This document shows positions 40,260 through 48,858 of a stretch of DNA of 64,000 nucleotides, piece by piece. Where the stretch lies: the NCBI RefSeq assembly GCF_000174435.1, contig NZ_ACJN02000003.1:1-64000 (forward strand). Direction: 5' to 3'. How positions within the stretch are numbered: position 1 is the first letter of the stretch; the number at the start of each line of letters is the position of its first letter. The notes under the pieces were generated by a model, which worked only from the letters and a program-made list of their open reading frames with translations, made no database searches and was not told the origin of the DNA. Source of the DNA: Desulfonatronospira thiodismutans ASO3-1 (GTDB taxonomy: Bacteria; Desulfobacterota; Desulfovibrionia; Desulfovibrionales; Desulfonatronovibrionaceae). A program made the translations under genes and the position numbers.

Positions 40260-43200
40260 ATGAGTAAAGGTAGAGAGCTTACAGCAATGCTTAATGAGCA
40301 GCTGGAGTTAGGGATGGATCCTTTGGTAAAAGATTTTATGGGTTCCAGGTTTGATAGCGCCTTTTTTGAGGAAGATGAAGATGTTGATCCTTTAGGAGCA
40401 CAGCTATATTTGACCAGCTGGGATGATAATGTAGACTTCTTAGATATCCAGAACCTTCAAAACGACCCCGATTTTTCAGGGTATTTTAAAAGTGAGGCTG
40501 AGTTTGATGTCGTGTATACAGTAACGGCAGCTGATGATGGGAGTTCTTTAGACGCAGATAGTGTACGTGAGGAACCTGCTAATTCTGTCCAGTTTGATTT
40601 TGAACCTTTTCCTAATGATGGAGCAACTGTAAGAATTGATAATTTTGGTTCAGAAGATCAACTCAAGACTAATGTAGACATCGATGACGACAAGTATGTC
40701 TGGGATACTCCTGAGAGTGATCAAATCCAGATTGGTTTTGATTGGGAGGAGACACCTGATAGCTATCTGGTCTACTTAAGAGGGGTAGATGAAGATCTTG
40801 TAGATGAAGTGTCATCTGCAATAGAGGCTGGTGATTCTACTCAGAAGATAATCAATTTAATAGGACAACATGAAGATTTTTCAAATGACTGGCTAAAACA
40901 TGAACCCGACCAGGCAGAACTATCCATCCAGTCTATTGATGTAACCCCGGAAAAGCCAGAGCCAGGAGAGGAATTCACAGTAGAAGTGAATATAGAAGAA
41001 CTGGCAGGTATTGAGACTGAAAACTTGACTGTTAACCTGGCGATATCTGGTACTGAGATAGATGAGACCATAGAGGTAGACTCACTCCAGGGAGCGCAGG
41101 CTAGTGTTACCTTTGAAGAACTGGTGATAGATGAGGCTGGGGATTATGATTTTGAAGTGACCGTAGGGGCGGATAATGCTTCTAAGATAAAACAAGCTAA
41201 AGACTTTGAAATCACAGATGATGGACCAGGGGATAGCTTTGTGACTGCCTTGGATATAGGTGAGCTGGGCCTGGGAGATAGCTTGTCCAGACAAGATTTC
41301 GTAGGCGATGACCTGTCCAGGCATTATTACAGGTTTGAACTGGTAGAGTCTGCAAAAGTAGACATTGAGCTTTTATATGACTACGCTGACGATGGTAATC
41401 TGTTTATGACCCTTTACGATTCTACAGGTGTCGGCGGAGTAATAGATGTTTCCGAGACCTACGATGACAACGAGTATATCCAGGCGGAACTGGATGCAGG
41501 AATGTATTACCTGGAGGTCGAAACACAGGGATGGGATCATGAGAACGACTATGAGCTGAATCTGGATGTTCTTGATATGGATGGGGCATATTTCACTATT
41601 AATCCAGAAGCGGTTGAACTTCATAAGGTCTGGTTGTTTGACGGGGGGGCCGCTTCCAGTGTCAGCAACTTAGCCGTGGATCACGAGGGCTACGTCTATA
41701 GTGCTTCCCTCGATGACACTTTGCGAAAGATAGATCCCGGCGGCAATGAGGTCTGGAGTTACGATGAGCATAATGATGCTGTCTGGGCAGTAGCTGTGGA
41801 CCATGAGGGCTACGTCTATAGTACTTCTAGGGATAAAACCGTGCGAAAGATAGATCCCGATGGCAATGAGATCTGGAGTTACGATGGGCATACTGATTAT
41901 GTCAGTGGGGTAGCTGTGGACCATGAGGGCTATGTCTATAGCACTTCCTTGGATAGAACCGTGCGAAAGATAGATCCCGATGGCAATGAGATCTGGAGTT
42001 ACGATGGGCATAGCACTCTCATCTCTGGTTTGGATGTTGACCATGACGGTTATGTATATAGTACTTCACGGCATAGAGATGGCAGCGTGCATAAGATCGA
42101 TCCTGAGGGAGAAAAGGTCTGGTCCTACGAAAAAGACGATAGAGCGTTTTATGATATATCCTTGGCAAAGGATGGTTATCTTTATGTTGGAGGTTGGGAC
42201 TATACAGGAGGTTTTTTGAGCAAGTTGGATCTTGAAGGCAGCAAAGATTGGTTTCTCGAGCCGGACTATAGTAACGCTAGCATCAACAGTATAGCAGTAG
42301 GTGAAAACGACTTTGTTTATTTTTTCCAAAGAGATCTATCTTTTTCATATATAAGCAAGTATGATCCAGGGGGCAGTGAGGTTTGGTCTTTTAAAGCAGA
42401 GGATATAGGAATAGAAAGCAGCATCACCAGTTTAGTTGTGGGGCCTGATGATCTTATCTATATTGGTAATAATTTAGGAGAAGTGCTCAAACTAACACAG
42501 AAAGGCAATTTTGAAGATCAAAGCGTAGAAATGGGAGCTACTGCCACATTCTCTGCCCTGATAGAGAATGAAGGCGAAAATTCAGGGAGAAGGGATGTCA
42601 CCCTGTCTTTTGTAGACCCGGCCATAGACTGGAGTGCAGAGCAAAGCCTTGAGCTGGATGCAGGGGATTCCGAAATGCTCAGCTTTGTGGTGGATTCGGG
42701 AGAGCTGGGTTTGGAACTTGGCGAGTACGAGCTGATACTCAATACTGGGGACGAGACCCAGGCAGCCAATCTGGAAGTTCTAGATCCTGTAGAGCTTTCC
42801 ATTCAATCCATAGACATAGTCACCGAAGGAGAGGTAGGTTCCAGTGTTCAGGTAGATGCCATAGTAGGGCATACAGGAGGGGCTCAAGAGGTTGTGTTTA
42901 CAATTACCCAGAACGGTACCGTCGAGACTGTCATTGTAGACCTTGAGAGCGACACTCCTTATGTAGAAGATATCTCTGGTGTATTTGATAATACCAGCGA
43001 CTTTGAACCAGGAGCTGTGGACTTAGAAGCAAGGGTGGTTGAAGGTGCAGAGGTAGAATCTGATACTAAGACTTTCGGCCTGTATGAAGACGAAAAAAAC
43101 CGGGAATTCCAGTGGCAGTGGGCTGACACTGACAAGCCTCCTTTTGATATGATTGGGCATACCATTGTTGACCATGATGGGCTTGATCCAGGAACATTAG

Positions 43201-43520
43201 GCACTGGAACCGGCTTTATGATTAGCCCCAGACATATTATGACTAATGCCCACGTGTTGTCGGAAGAAGATTGGCATTCTGATTTGTCTGAACTGAACTC
43301 TGTTGATTTTTACTTGGGTCGAAATGGTGGAACAATAGAGAGTGGGGACAGGTTCTTTAAGTTGACTTTTCTACCCTATTTCGCTAAATTCCTTTCAACC
43401 CAGCAACCACAAGCCTTCATGGAGGTCCAACATGCCCAGAATAGCCAGATTTATACGGGACAATCAGCCCAGCGTATACCATATTGTTTCCAGAACAGCC
43501 CTGCAGGGACTGCCCATTAA
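40260..43520 (+). CDS. Giant acidic modular protein with CARDB, beta-propeller and truncated protease domains
   Basis: Residues 1-~300 are nearly identical to the protein at 35858. A PPC-like beta segment follows (~325-440; LGLGDSLSRQDFVGDDLSRH), then a seven-to-eight-unit PQQ/WD-like beta-propeller (~450-750) built on VAVDHEGYVYSTSxDxTVRK and KIDPDGNEIWSYDGH, then two CARDB-like domains. A trypsin-like domain begins with GTGFMISPRHIMTNAHV (catalytic His). Native sequence ends at ~43343, where a RAYT unit starts at GGGGACA. The last ~60 residues are translated RAYT leader and RAYT codons in a wrong frame. The Asp and Ser of the protease are therefore lost. Confidence 0.75.
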   Translation: MSKGRELTAMLNEQLELGMDPLVKDFMGSRFDSAFFEEDEDVDPLGAQLYLTSWDDNVDFLDIQNLQNDPDFSGYFKSEAEFDVVYTVTAADDGSSLDADSVREEPANSVQFDFEPFPNDGATVRIDNFGSEDQLKTNVDIDDDKYVWDTPESDQIQIGFDWEETPDSYLVYLRGVDEDLVDEVSSAIEAGDSTQKIINLIGQHEDFSNDWLKHEPDQAELSIQSIDVTPEKPEPGEEFTVEVNIEELAGIETENLTVNLAISGTEIDETIEVDSLQGAQASVTFEELVIDEAGDYDFEVTVGADNASKIKQAKDFEITDDGPGDSFVTALDIGELGLGDSLSRQDFVGDDLSRHYYRFELVESAKVDIELLYDYADDGNLFMTLYDSTGVGGVIDVSETYDDNEYIQAELDAGMYYLEVETQGWDHENDYELNLDVLDMDGAYFTINPEAVELHKVWLFDGGAASSVSNLAVDHEGYVYSASLDDTLRKIDPGGNEVWSYDEHNDAVWAVAVDHEGYVYSTSRDKTVRKIDPDGNEIWSYDGHTDYVSGVAVDHEGYVYSTSLDRTVRKIDPDGNEIWSYDGHSTLISGLDVDHDGYVYSTSRHRDGSVHKIDPEGEKVWSYEKDDRAFYDISLAKDGYLYVGGWDYTGGFLSKLDLEGSKDWFLEPDYSNASINSIAVGENDFVYFFQRDLSFSYISKYDPGGSEVWSFKAEDIGIESSITSLVVGPDDLIYIGNNLGEVLKLTQKGNFEDQSVEMGATATFSALIENEGENSGRRDVTLSFVDPAIDWSAEQSLELDAGDSEMLSFVVDSGELGLELGEYELILNTGDETQAANLEVLDPVELSIQSIDIVTEGEVGSSVQVDAIVGHTGGAQEVVFTITQNGTVETVIVDLESDTPYVEDISGVFDNTSDFEPGAVDLEARVVEGAEVESDTKTFGLYEDEKNREFQWQWADTDKPPFDMIGHTIVDHDGLDPGTLGTGTGFMISPRHIMTNAHVLSEEDWHSDLSELNSVDFYLGRNGGTIESGDRFFKLTFLPYFAKFLSTQQPQAFMEVQHAQNSQIYTGQSAQRIPYCFQNSPAGTAH
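43344..43431 (+). repeat. RAYT leader, type B
   Basis: GGGGACAGGTTCTTTAAGTT marks the left limit of the inserted unit, and AACCACAAGCCTTCATGGAG precedes the start codon. The first ~18 bases also occur as a solo motif at 27660. Confidence 0.7.
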
Positions 43521-44352
43521 GGATAAAGACAATGACTTTCTGCTGGGCCTGATCAAAAAGTTCAGTCAATTCTACTTTGTTGATGTGCTGGGATTCGCAC
43601 TTTTAGGCAACCACTTCCACCTGGTAATCCGCATGTATCCAGAGTCTGATCCTACGGATGATGAAATCAAGGAGAGGCTACAGAAATATTATGGAGATGA
43701 GCTTAATGTGACCGGGGTGCTTATATCCGACTACCGCAAGCGCCTGACCAACCTGGGGGCTTATGTGAAGGACATTAAGCAGGGATTTACCAGGTATTTC
43801 AATAAGAAGTATAACCGCAGAGGGTTTTTCTGGGGGGATAGATTCAAGAGTATGATTGTTCAGGACGGGTTAAGCCTGGTTAACCTTCTGGCTTATGTGG
43901 ACCTCAATCCCATCCGGGCAGGTATTGTAAAGAAACCTGAGGATTACCGCTGGTGCTCTTTGGGCTACCATACCCAGACCGGGAACAAAGACGGCCTGCT
44001 GTCCATTGATTTTGGGATGAAGGAATGGAATGAGTTTGATCCCAAGGAGATTGTCCGCAAATACAGGCAGTTTGTTTATGAAACCGGCGCTGTGGATGCG
44101 GGGAAAGGCAAGGTCATGGACAAAAAGATCGTGGAAAAAGCCAGAAAGAAAGGCTACAAGATTTCCAGAGTAGAGCGTTTCAGGTACAGATGCCGGTATT
44201 TTACCGATTCTGGTGTTATCGGCGGCAAGGACTTTGTTCAGGAGGTCTTTGACCAGGTCAAGCACCTCCTGGGTTCCAAGGACGAGCGGAAATTTACTCC
44301 GGTTGGCGGTGTGGAGGGTTTGTATTCTATGAAAAGGTTAGGTGAATCTTGA
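43432..44352 (+). CDS. REP-associated tyrosine transposase (RAYT), type B, second copy
   Basis: The 306-residue protein is almost identical to 25498-26412, with HFH in LLGNHFHLVIRM and an intact Tyr segment. It overlaps the out-of-frame end of the giant protein gene that it interrupts. ATGGAGG lies before ATG 43432. It appears complete. Confidence 0.9.
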   Translation: MPRIARFIRDNQPSVYHIVSRTALQGLPIKDKDNDFLLGLIKKFSQFYFVDVLGFALLGNHFHLVIRMYPESDPTDDEIKERLQKYYGDELNVTGVLISDYRKRLTNLGAYVKDIKQGFTRYFNKKYNRRGFFWGDRFKSMIVQDGLSLVNLLAYVDLNPIRAGIVKKPEDYRWCSLGYHTQTGNKDGLLSIDFGMKEWNEFDPKEIVRKYRQFVYETGAVDAGKGKVMDKKIVEKARKKGYKISRVERFRYRCRYFTDSGVIGGKDFVQEVFDQVKHLLGSKDERKFTPVGGVEGLYSMKRLGES

Positions 44353-44578
44353 GCTCAACTTTTTGTTAAAAGCTGGGATTATTCTGGGCTTTGAACTTGT
44401 CCTTGTCATTCCCCATTTCATGCATGGTATGTTTTGGGCAATTCAGCGCGTCATTTACCCATTTCAAGCAATGCACAATTTGGGCAGCGCTAAATAAAAA
44501 GTTAGCATTTAGTCCTGTTTCTCCGCCTAACAGAAATTTCCCCTTGCCCCCATCCCCTGGATAGACTATATTCTCTGT

Positions 44579-45634
44579 ATGGCGACTAAAAGAAATCAAG
44601 CTCCACACGAAGGATTATTCCTGAAGATTTTTCAGAATCTGGATAATGCCAGGCACTTCCTGAAAAACCATATGTCTGAAGAAATCCAGAAGCGCTTCGA
44701 CTTGGATACCTTGCGACTGGAACCTACAACTTATGTGGACGAGAAACTGAAGAAGCACTATTCAGACCTGGTTTTCAGCGTACGATTGATAGGCTATAAA
44801 AATCAGTTCGCCAAGATTTACCTGCTCTTTGAGCACAAGAGTTCTCCTGACCCTCTGACTGGGGTGCAGGTACTCAAATACATGGCTCTTCAGTGGCTGG
44901 ATCTCCAGGAACAGCACATGCTTGTGGATGGCAAGCTACCTCCGATTATTCCCATAGTCATCTACCAGGGCCAGGAGGACGACAGAAATATGTGCTCATC
45001 TTTTCATTACTTGGTGGAAATGCCTTCCGAGTCCTTCAAGGTCTATATCCCGGACTTTTCCTTTGCCTTTTTCAATGTTCGTGGTATGGATGAGGCCAAG
45101 GTTCAGGAAAAGATCCTGCTCAAGTTTTATGTAGAGATAATAAAATATCAGAACGACCCCAGTGTAAAGGAAATTCCTCCAAGGCTGGTACGGGGTCTGA
45201 TTGAGTCCTTGGGCCACAGAACCGCCTTGGAGTACATCGATATTTTCTTTAGGTATCTTGTAAAAAGTACTGGGTTTCTGACCCAGGAAGACTATAAAAA
45301 GGCTCTGGAATTACTTCCAGAAGGAGGTGAGGCTATAATGGAAACTTTAGCTGATCAGTGGATGGAGCAGGGCGCTCAGAAAGAAAGGCACCGGGCTGAA
45401 GAGTGGATAAAGCAGGAAAAGGATAAATGGGAGAGGCAAGCCGAGCTCAAGGCTACTCAAGAAACCCTCATAGATGCCGCCACCGAGCAATACGGCCCTC
45501 TATCCGGTATGCTCCACGAGAAAATCAAGTCCATTCAATCTCTGGAGAACTTAAGAGCTCTAAACAGAAAAGTGATCAAAACCCAGTCCCTCGAAGAATT
45601 CACTGAGCTCGTAAACAGAGCAGCACAGAACTAA
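44579..45634 (+). CDS. Rpn-family PD-(D/E)XK nuclease, second full copy
   Basis: The 351-residue protein MATKRNQAPHEGLFLKIFQN is ~90% identical to 34040-35083 in the nuclease part (Asp63, Glu85, Lys87 retained). The C-terminal domain differs more (QAELKATQETLIDAATEQYG). The leader GATAGACTATATTCTCTGT runs into the start codon as in the other copies. An internal ribosome site and start lie at 45321-45338. A terminator follows. Confidence 0.85.
   Translation: MATKRNQAPHEGLFLKIFQNLDNARHFLKNHMSEEIQKRFDLDTLRLEPTTYVDEKLKKHYSDLVFSVRLIGYKNQFAKIYLLFEHKSSPDPLTGVQVLKYMALQWLDLQEQHMLVDGKLPPIIPIVIYQGQEDDRNMCSSFHYLVEMPSESFKVYIPDFSFAFFNVRGMDEAKVQEKILLKFYVEIIKYQNDPSVKEIPPRLVRGLIESLGHRTALEYIDIFFRYLVKSTGFLTQEDYKKALELLPEGGEAIMETLADQWMEQGAQKERHRAEEWIKQEKDKWERQAELKATQETLIDAATEQYGPLSGMLHEKIKSIQSLENLRALNRKVIKTQSLEEFTELVNRAAQN
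45338..45634 (+). CDS. Candidate intragenic RpnS-like antitoxin, second copy
   Basis: AAGGAGGTGA at 45321-45330 precedes ATG 45338 in the Rpn frame. The product is METLADQWMEQGAQKERHRA and onward (98 residues). The site is conserved with 34799 and 48513. Confidence 0.55.
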   Translation: METLADQWMEQGAQKERHRAEEWIKQEKDKWERQAELKATQETLIDAATEQYGPLSGMLHEKIKSIQSLENLRALNRKVIKTQSLEEFTELVNRAAQN

Positions 45635-45659
45635 CCTTTTCTTTCCTGCCAGCCCAAAA

Positions 45660-45697
45660 GCCACTCTGTCCTTTAGCGGATAGGGTGGCTTTTTTTG
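45660..45697 (+). terminator. Terminator after the second full Rpn gene
   Basis: CCACTCTGTCC pairs with GGATAGGGTGG, then CTTTTTTT. It is a duplicate of 33897-33931. Confidence 0.75.
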
Positions 45698-45896
45698 TTT
45701 CTACTGCACAGCATAGCTTGCCAGATTACCGGCTTTTATGTTTTGTGGTTACATTCCAGGCTCCAACTCTCTGCTGCCTATAAAAATTTCCCCTTGCCCC
45801 AGGGCCAATTTATGCTCACAAAAAAATTCAAAAAATTTATAGAATTAACCCCAAATCCTGGACAAGTGCTCGAAAGTTTGTTACAAGGGGCTCGCC

Positions 45897-47692
45897 ATGC
45901 ACACAAAGCCCCGTCCTTCATATTTGCTCAGCGTAAGGCTGCAACCAATCAAAAGGGAGCAGGAAAGCCTGTTCAAGTCCTTGATGGCCAAGCATCACTA
46001 TCTTGGAGCCTCGCCTAAAATCAGCGAAACACTCTGGTATGTCGCCACATACTCTGATCAGTGGGTTGCCCTGCTTACATTCTCGGCTGCAGCCTTGAAA
46101 TGCGCGGCCAGGGACCGTTGGATTGGATGGGAATATCGGCATCGGTTTGACCGCTTGAAGCTTCTGGCCAACAACACTCGTTTTCTTATTCTGCCGGGCT
46201 GGAATCTGCCAAACCTGGGATCTCGCATCCTATCGCTTTGTGCAAAGCGCATCTCTTTTGATTGGCAACAACATTTTGGCCACCCACTGCTGCTCCTGGA
46301 AACCTTTGTAGATCCCAGACGTTACACAGGCACTGTATACCGCGCCTCAAACTGGACAGAGCTTGGACTGACCAAAGGCTTTAAAAGAGTCGGCCAAGGA
46401 TACAGTGCCAAACCTTCATCCCCCAAACTCATCTTTGTCTTGCCGCTTCAAGCCAACGCCAGAAAACTGTTGTCTTGTGCCATTCTTAACCCAGCATATC
46501 AAAAAGGAGAACCCAAAATGACCATGAATGCTAAACAGATGGAATCACTCCCGGATTACTTCAAAACTGTCACCGACCCTCGAAGAACACATGGACGCCG
46601 TCATCGAATCTCTACAGTTCTGTCCATTGCAGCAGCAGCCACCCTGTGCGGAATGAAAGGCTACAAGGCCATTTATGGCTGGGCCAACAAACTGGGACAA
46701 AAGGCCCGGCAACGGTTTCGGTGCCGCAAGGAAAATGGAAAATATGTTATCCCCAGTCAGTTCGTCATACGTGATGTTCTAGTCCGTGCGGACCCAGTTG
46801 AATTAGACCTGGCTGTGCAACGCTTTAATGAAGATCAAGGCCTCGAAGACACTTGTCTGGCTTTTGATGGCAAAACCATGAAAAACGCCATTGATGAAAA
46901 TGCCCGGCAAACCCATATTGCCAGTGTTGTTGGCCATGAATCCAAGACCACCCACACCCAAAAAAAGTAGGTGCTCTGCCTGCAGAGGATGATGACCAAG
47001 AAACGAAGCAGACAAACGAAATCGGGATGTTTATCCCCATCTTGGAACAAATAGAAGTCTCCGGGAAAACTATCACCGCCGACGCGCTTCTTACTCAGAA
47101 AAAACTGGCCGAATACATCGTTGGGCGCAACGCAGCCTACCTTTTTACCGTCAAAAAAAACCAGCCCACTCTCTACTTCGACATCAAGAACTACTTTGAA
47201 CACCGCAAAGAACCTGACTATTGCCTCCAAGATCCACCAGGTCATGGCCGAATAGATACCCGCTCCATATGGACTACCACTGAGCTAAATGAATACCTTG
47301 AATTTCCCCATGTCGGCCAGGCGTTTTGCATTCATAAAAAAAGCTATGACCCAAAAACCAATAAAGTCTGTGAAAACACTTTTTATGGCGTAACCAGCCA
47401 CCATCCAAATAAGGCTGATCCTGCCAGAATATTACAAATCCATCGTGGACATTGGAGTATTGAAAACAGCAAACATTATATCCTTGATTGGACTTATGAC
47501 GAAGACAGAAACAGAATAAGAACCGGCAACGGCCCTGCAAATACAAATCGCTTGAGAGGTTTTGCCATAGGCTTGCTCAAGTCCAAAGGAGTTAAGGACA
47601 TCGCTCAAAAAGTGAGAGACCTGCACCAACAAATCAGGCCCGTTCTGGACTATTTCAAGATGACAAAAAATTCTCAAAAACACAGAACATAA
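45897..47692 (+). CDS. DUF4338-ISAs1 fusion transposase, two frames joined by a -1 slip
   Basis: The first frame (45897-46970) holds a DUF4338 (DruA-like) domain (~20-205; KHHYLGASPKISETLWYVAT) and the ISAs1 N-terminus (ESLPDYFKTVTDPRRTHGRR; first Asp in CLAFDGKTMKNA). It stops at TAG 46968. The second frame continues VGALPAEDDD... with ITADALLTQKKLAEYI (second Asp) and HWSIENSKHYILDW (Glu) to 47692. The shift is at A_AAA_AAG. An internal ATG 46518 with AAAAAGGAGAACCCAAA would give the ISAs1 part alone. Whether frameshifting is programmed or mutational is unknown. Confidence 0.7.
46960..46987 (+). other. Candidate -1 frameshift signal (A_AAA_AAG plus hairpin)
   Basis: In the zero frame CAA AAA AAG TAG, the heptamer A AAA AAG (46961-46967) is the dnaX-type slippery sequence. 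Six bases downstream, CTCTG and CAGAG (46974-46978, 46983-46987) form a 5-bp stem with a 4-base loop. A -1 slip enters the second ORF exactly. Confidence 0.55.
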
Positions 47693-47754
47693 CAAAGGAG
47701 AACAAATTTGCCGTGCCCCTTGCCCTCAGCCCCTGGATAGATTATATTATCTAT

Positions 47755-48797
47755 ATGTCGACTAAAAGAAACCAAGCTCCACACGAAGGACTGTTCCTGA
47801 AGATTTTCCAGAATCTGGATAACGCCAGGCATTTCCTGAAAAAGCATATGTCTGAAAACTCCAGAAGCGCTTTGACCTGGATACCCTGCGACTGGAACCT
47901 ACAACTTATGTAGATGAGAAGCTCAAGAAGCACTACTCAGACCTGGTTTTCAGCGTACGATTGACAGGTTATAAAAACCAGTTCGCCAAGATTTACCTGC
48001 TCTTTGAGCACAAGAGTTCTCCTGATCCACTTACAGGCGTTCAGGTGCTCAAGTACATGGCTCTTCAGTGGCTGGATCTCCAGGAGCAGCACATGCTTGT
48101 CGATGGCAAGCTGCCTCCGATTATTCCCATAGTCATCTACCAGGGTCAGGAGGACGACAGAAATATGTGCTCTTCCTTCCATGCTCTGGTGGAAATGCCT
48201 TCGGATTCCTTCAAGGTCTATATCCCGGACTTTTCCTTTGCCTTTTTCAATGTTCGTGGTATAGATGAGGCCAAGGTTCGGGAAAAGATCCTGCTCAAGT
48301 TCTATGTGGAGATAATAAAATACCAGAACGACCCCAGTGTAAAGGAGATCCCGCCAAGGCTTGTTCGGGGTCTGATTGAGTCCTTGGGTTACAGAACTGC
48401 CCTGGAGTATATTGAGATTTTCTTTAGGTATCTTGTAAAAAGCACTGGGTATCTGACTCAGGAAGACTATAAAAAGGCTCTGGAACTACTTCCAGAAGGA
48501 GGTGAGAGTATAATGGAAACTTTAGCTGATCAGTGGGTCCAACAAGGTAGGCAGGAAGGCAGAGAAGAGGTTTTGCACGAGAAGGATAAATGGGAGAGAC
48601 AAGCCGAAGTCAGGGCTACTCAACGACTAATTGTAGAAATCTTGACCGAACGGTTTGATGTAGTAGGTTCAGGATTGACCCAGAAGATATACTCGATTGA
48701 ATCCCTGGATATATTGAATGGCTTGTTCAGAAAAACCCAAAGAGTAGGTTCCCTGGAAGAGTTCAGTAAGTTAGTGGATAAAGCCCTGGAGGCTTGA
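47755..48797 (+). pseudogene. Rpn-family nuclease, third copy, single-base frameshift
   Basis: ATG 47755 gives MSTKRNQAPHEGLFLKIFQN, but one G is missing at ~47853 (TCTGAAAACTCC against TCTGAAGAACTCC), and the frame changes after HMSE. The rest (KNQFAKIYLLFEHKSS... to 48797) is intact in the other frame. The catalytic Asp lies close after the shift. The C-terminal domain differs from the other copies (QAEVRATQRLIVEILTERFD). The nuclease is probably not made, whereas the internal start product could be. Confidence 0.8.
48513..48797 (+). CDS. Candidate intragenic RpnS-like antitoxin, third copy
   Basis: AAGGAGGTGA at 48496-48505 precedes ATG 48513. The 94-residue product starts METLADQWVQQGRQEGREEV. 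It remains intact although the full-length frame is broken upstream. Confidence 0.55.
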   Translation: METLADQWVQQGRQEGREEVLHEKDKWERQAEVRATQRLIVEILTERFDVVGSGLTQKIYSIESLDILNGLFRKTQRVGSLEEFSKLVDKALEA

Positions 48798-48811
48798 TAA
48801 CTATTGTAATA

Positions 48812-48841
48812 AAAGCCACCCTGAGCCCATACACCCAGGGT
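48812..48841. terminator. Bidirectional hairpin between Rpn and integrase genes
   Basis: GCCACCCTG and CAGGGTGGC form a stem around AGCCCATACACC, flanked by AAAA upstream. It separates two convergent genes. Confidence 0.65.
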
Positions 48842-48858
48842 GGCCCACATCCCAATCC

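Larger units (their letters stand above)
45801..47714 (+). mobile_element. ISAs1-type insertion sequence with a DUF4338 domain
   Basis: GGCCAATTTATGCTC near 45803 and the complement GGCAAATTTGTTCTC ending at 47712 form imperfect inverted repeats (12 of 15). It splits the spacer TTTCCCCTTGCCCC...GGATAGATTATA that is continuous upstream of the other Rpn genes, so it landed in the leader of the third Rpn gene. TTGCCC flanks both sides. Exact ends are uncertain by a few bases. Confidence 0.65.

Noticed and set aside
35858-43520. Mycoplasma-like surface lipoproteins because of DUF285 repeats
   Set aside because: No lipobox or signal peptide, and the DUF285 repeat also occurs in many other bacteria.
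45695-46018. 107-residue frame before the ISAs1 fusion
   Set aside because: It spans the Rpn terminator and the IS left end and overlaps the fusion gene in another frame. From ATG 45811 it might hold a piece of the element, but nothing supports a separate gene.
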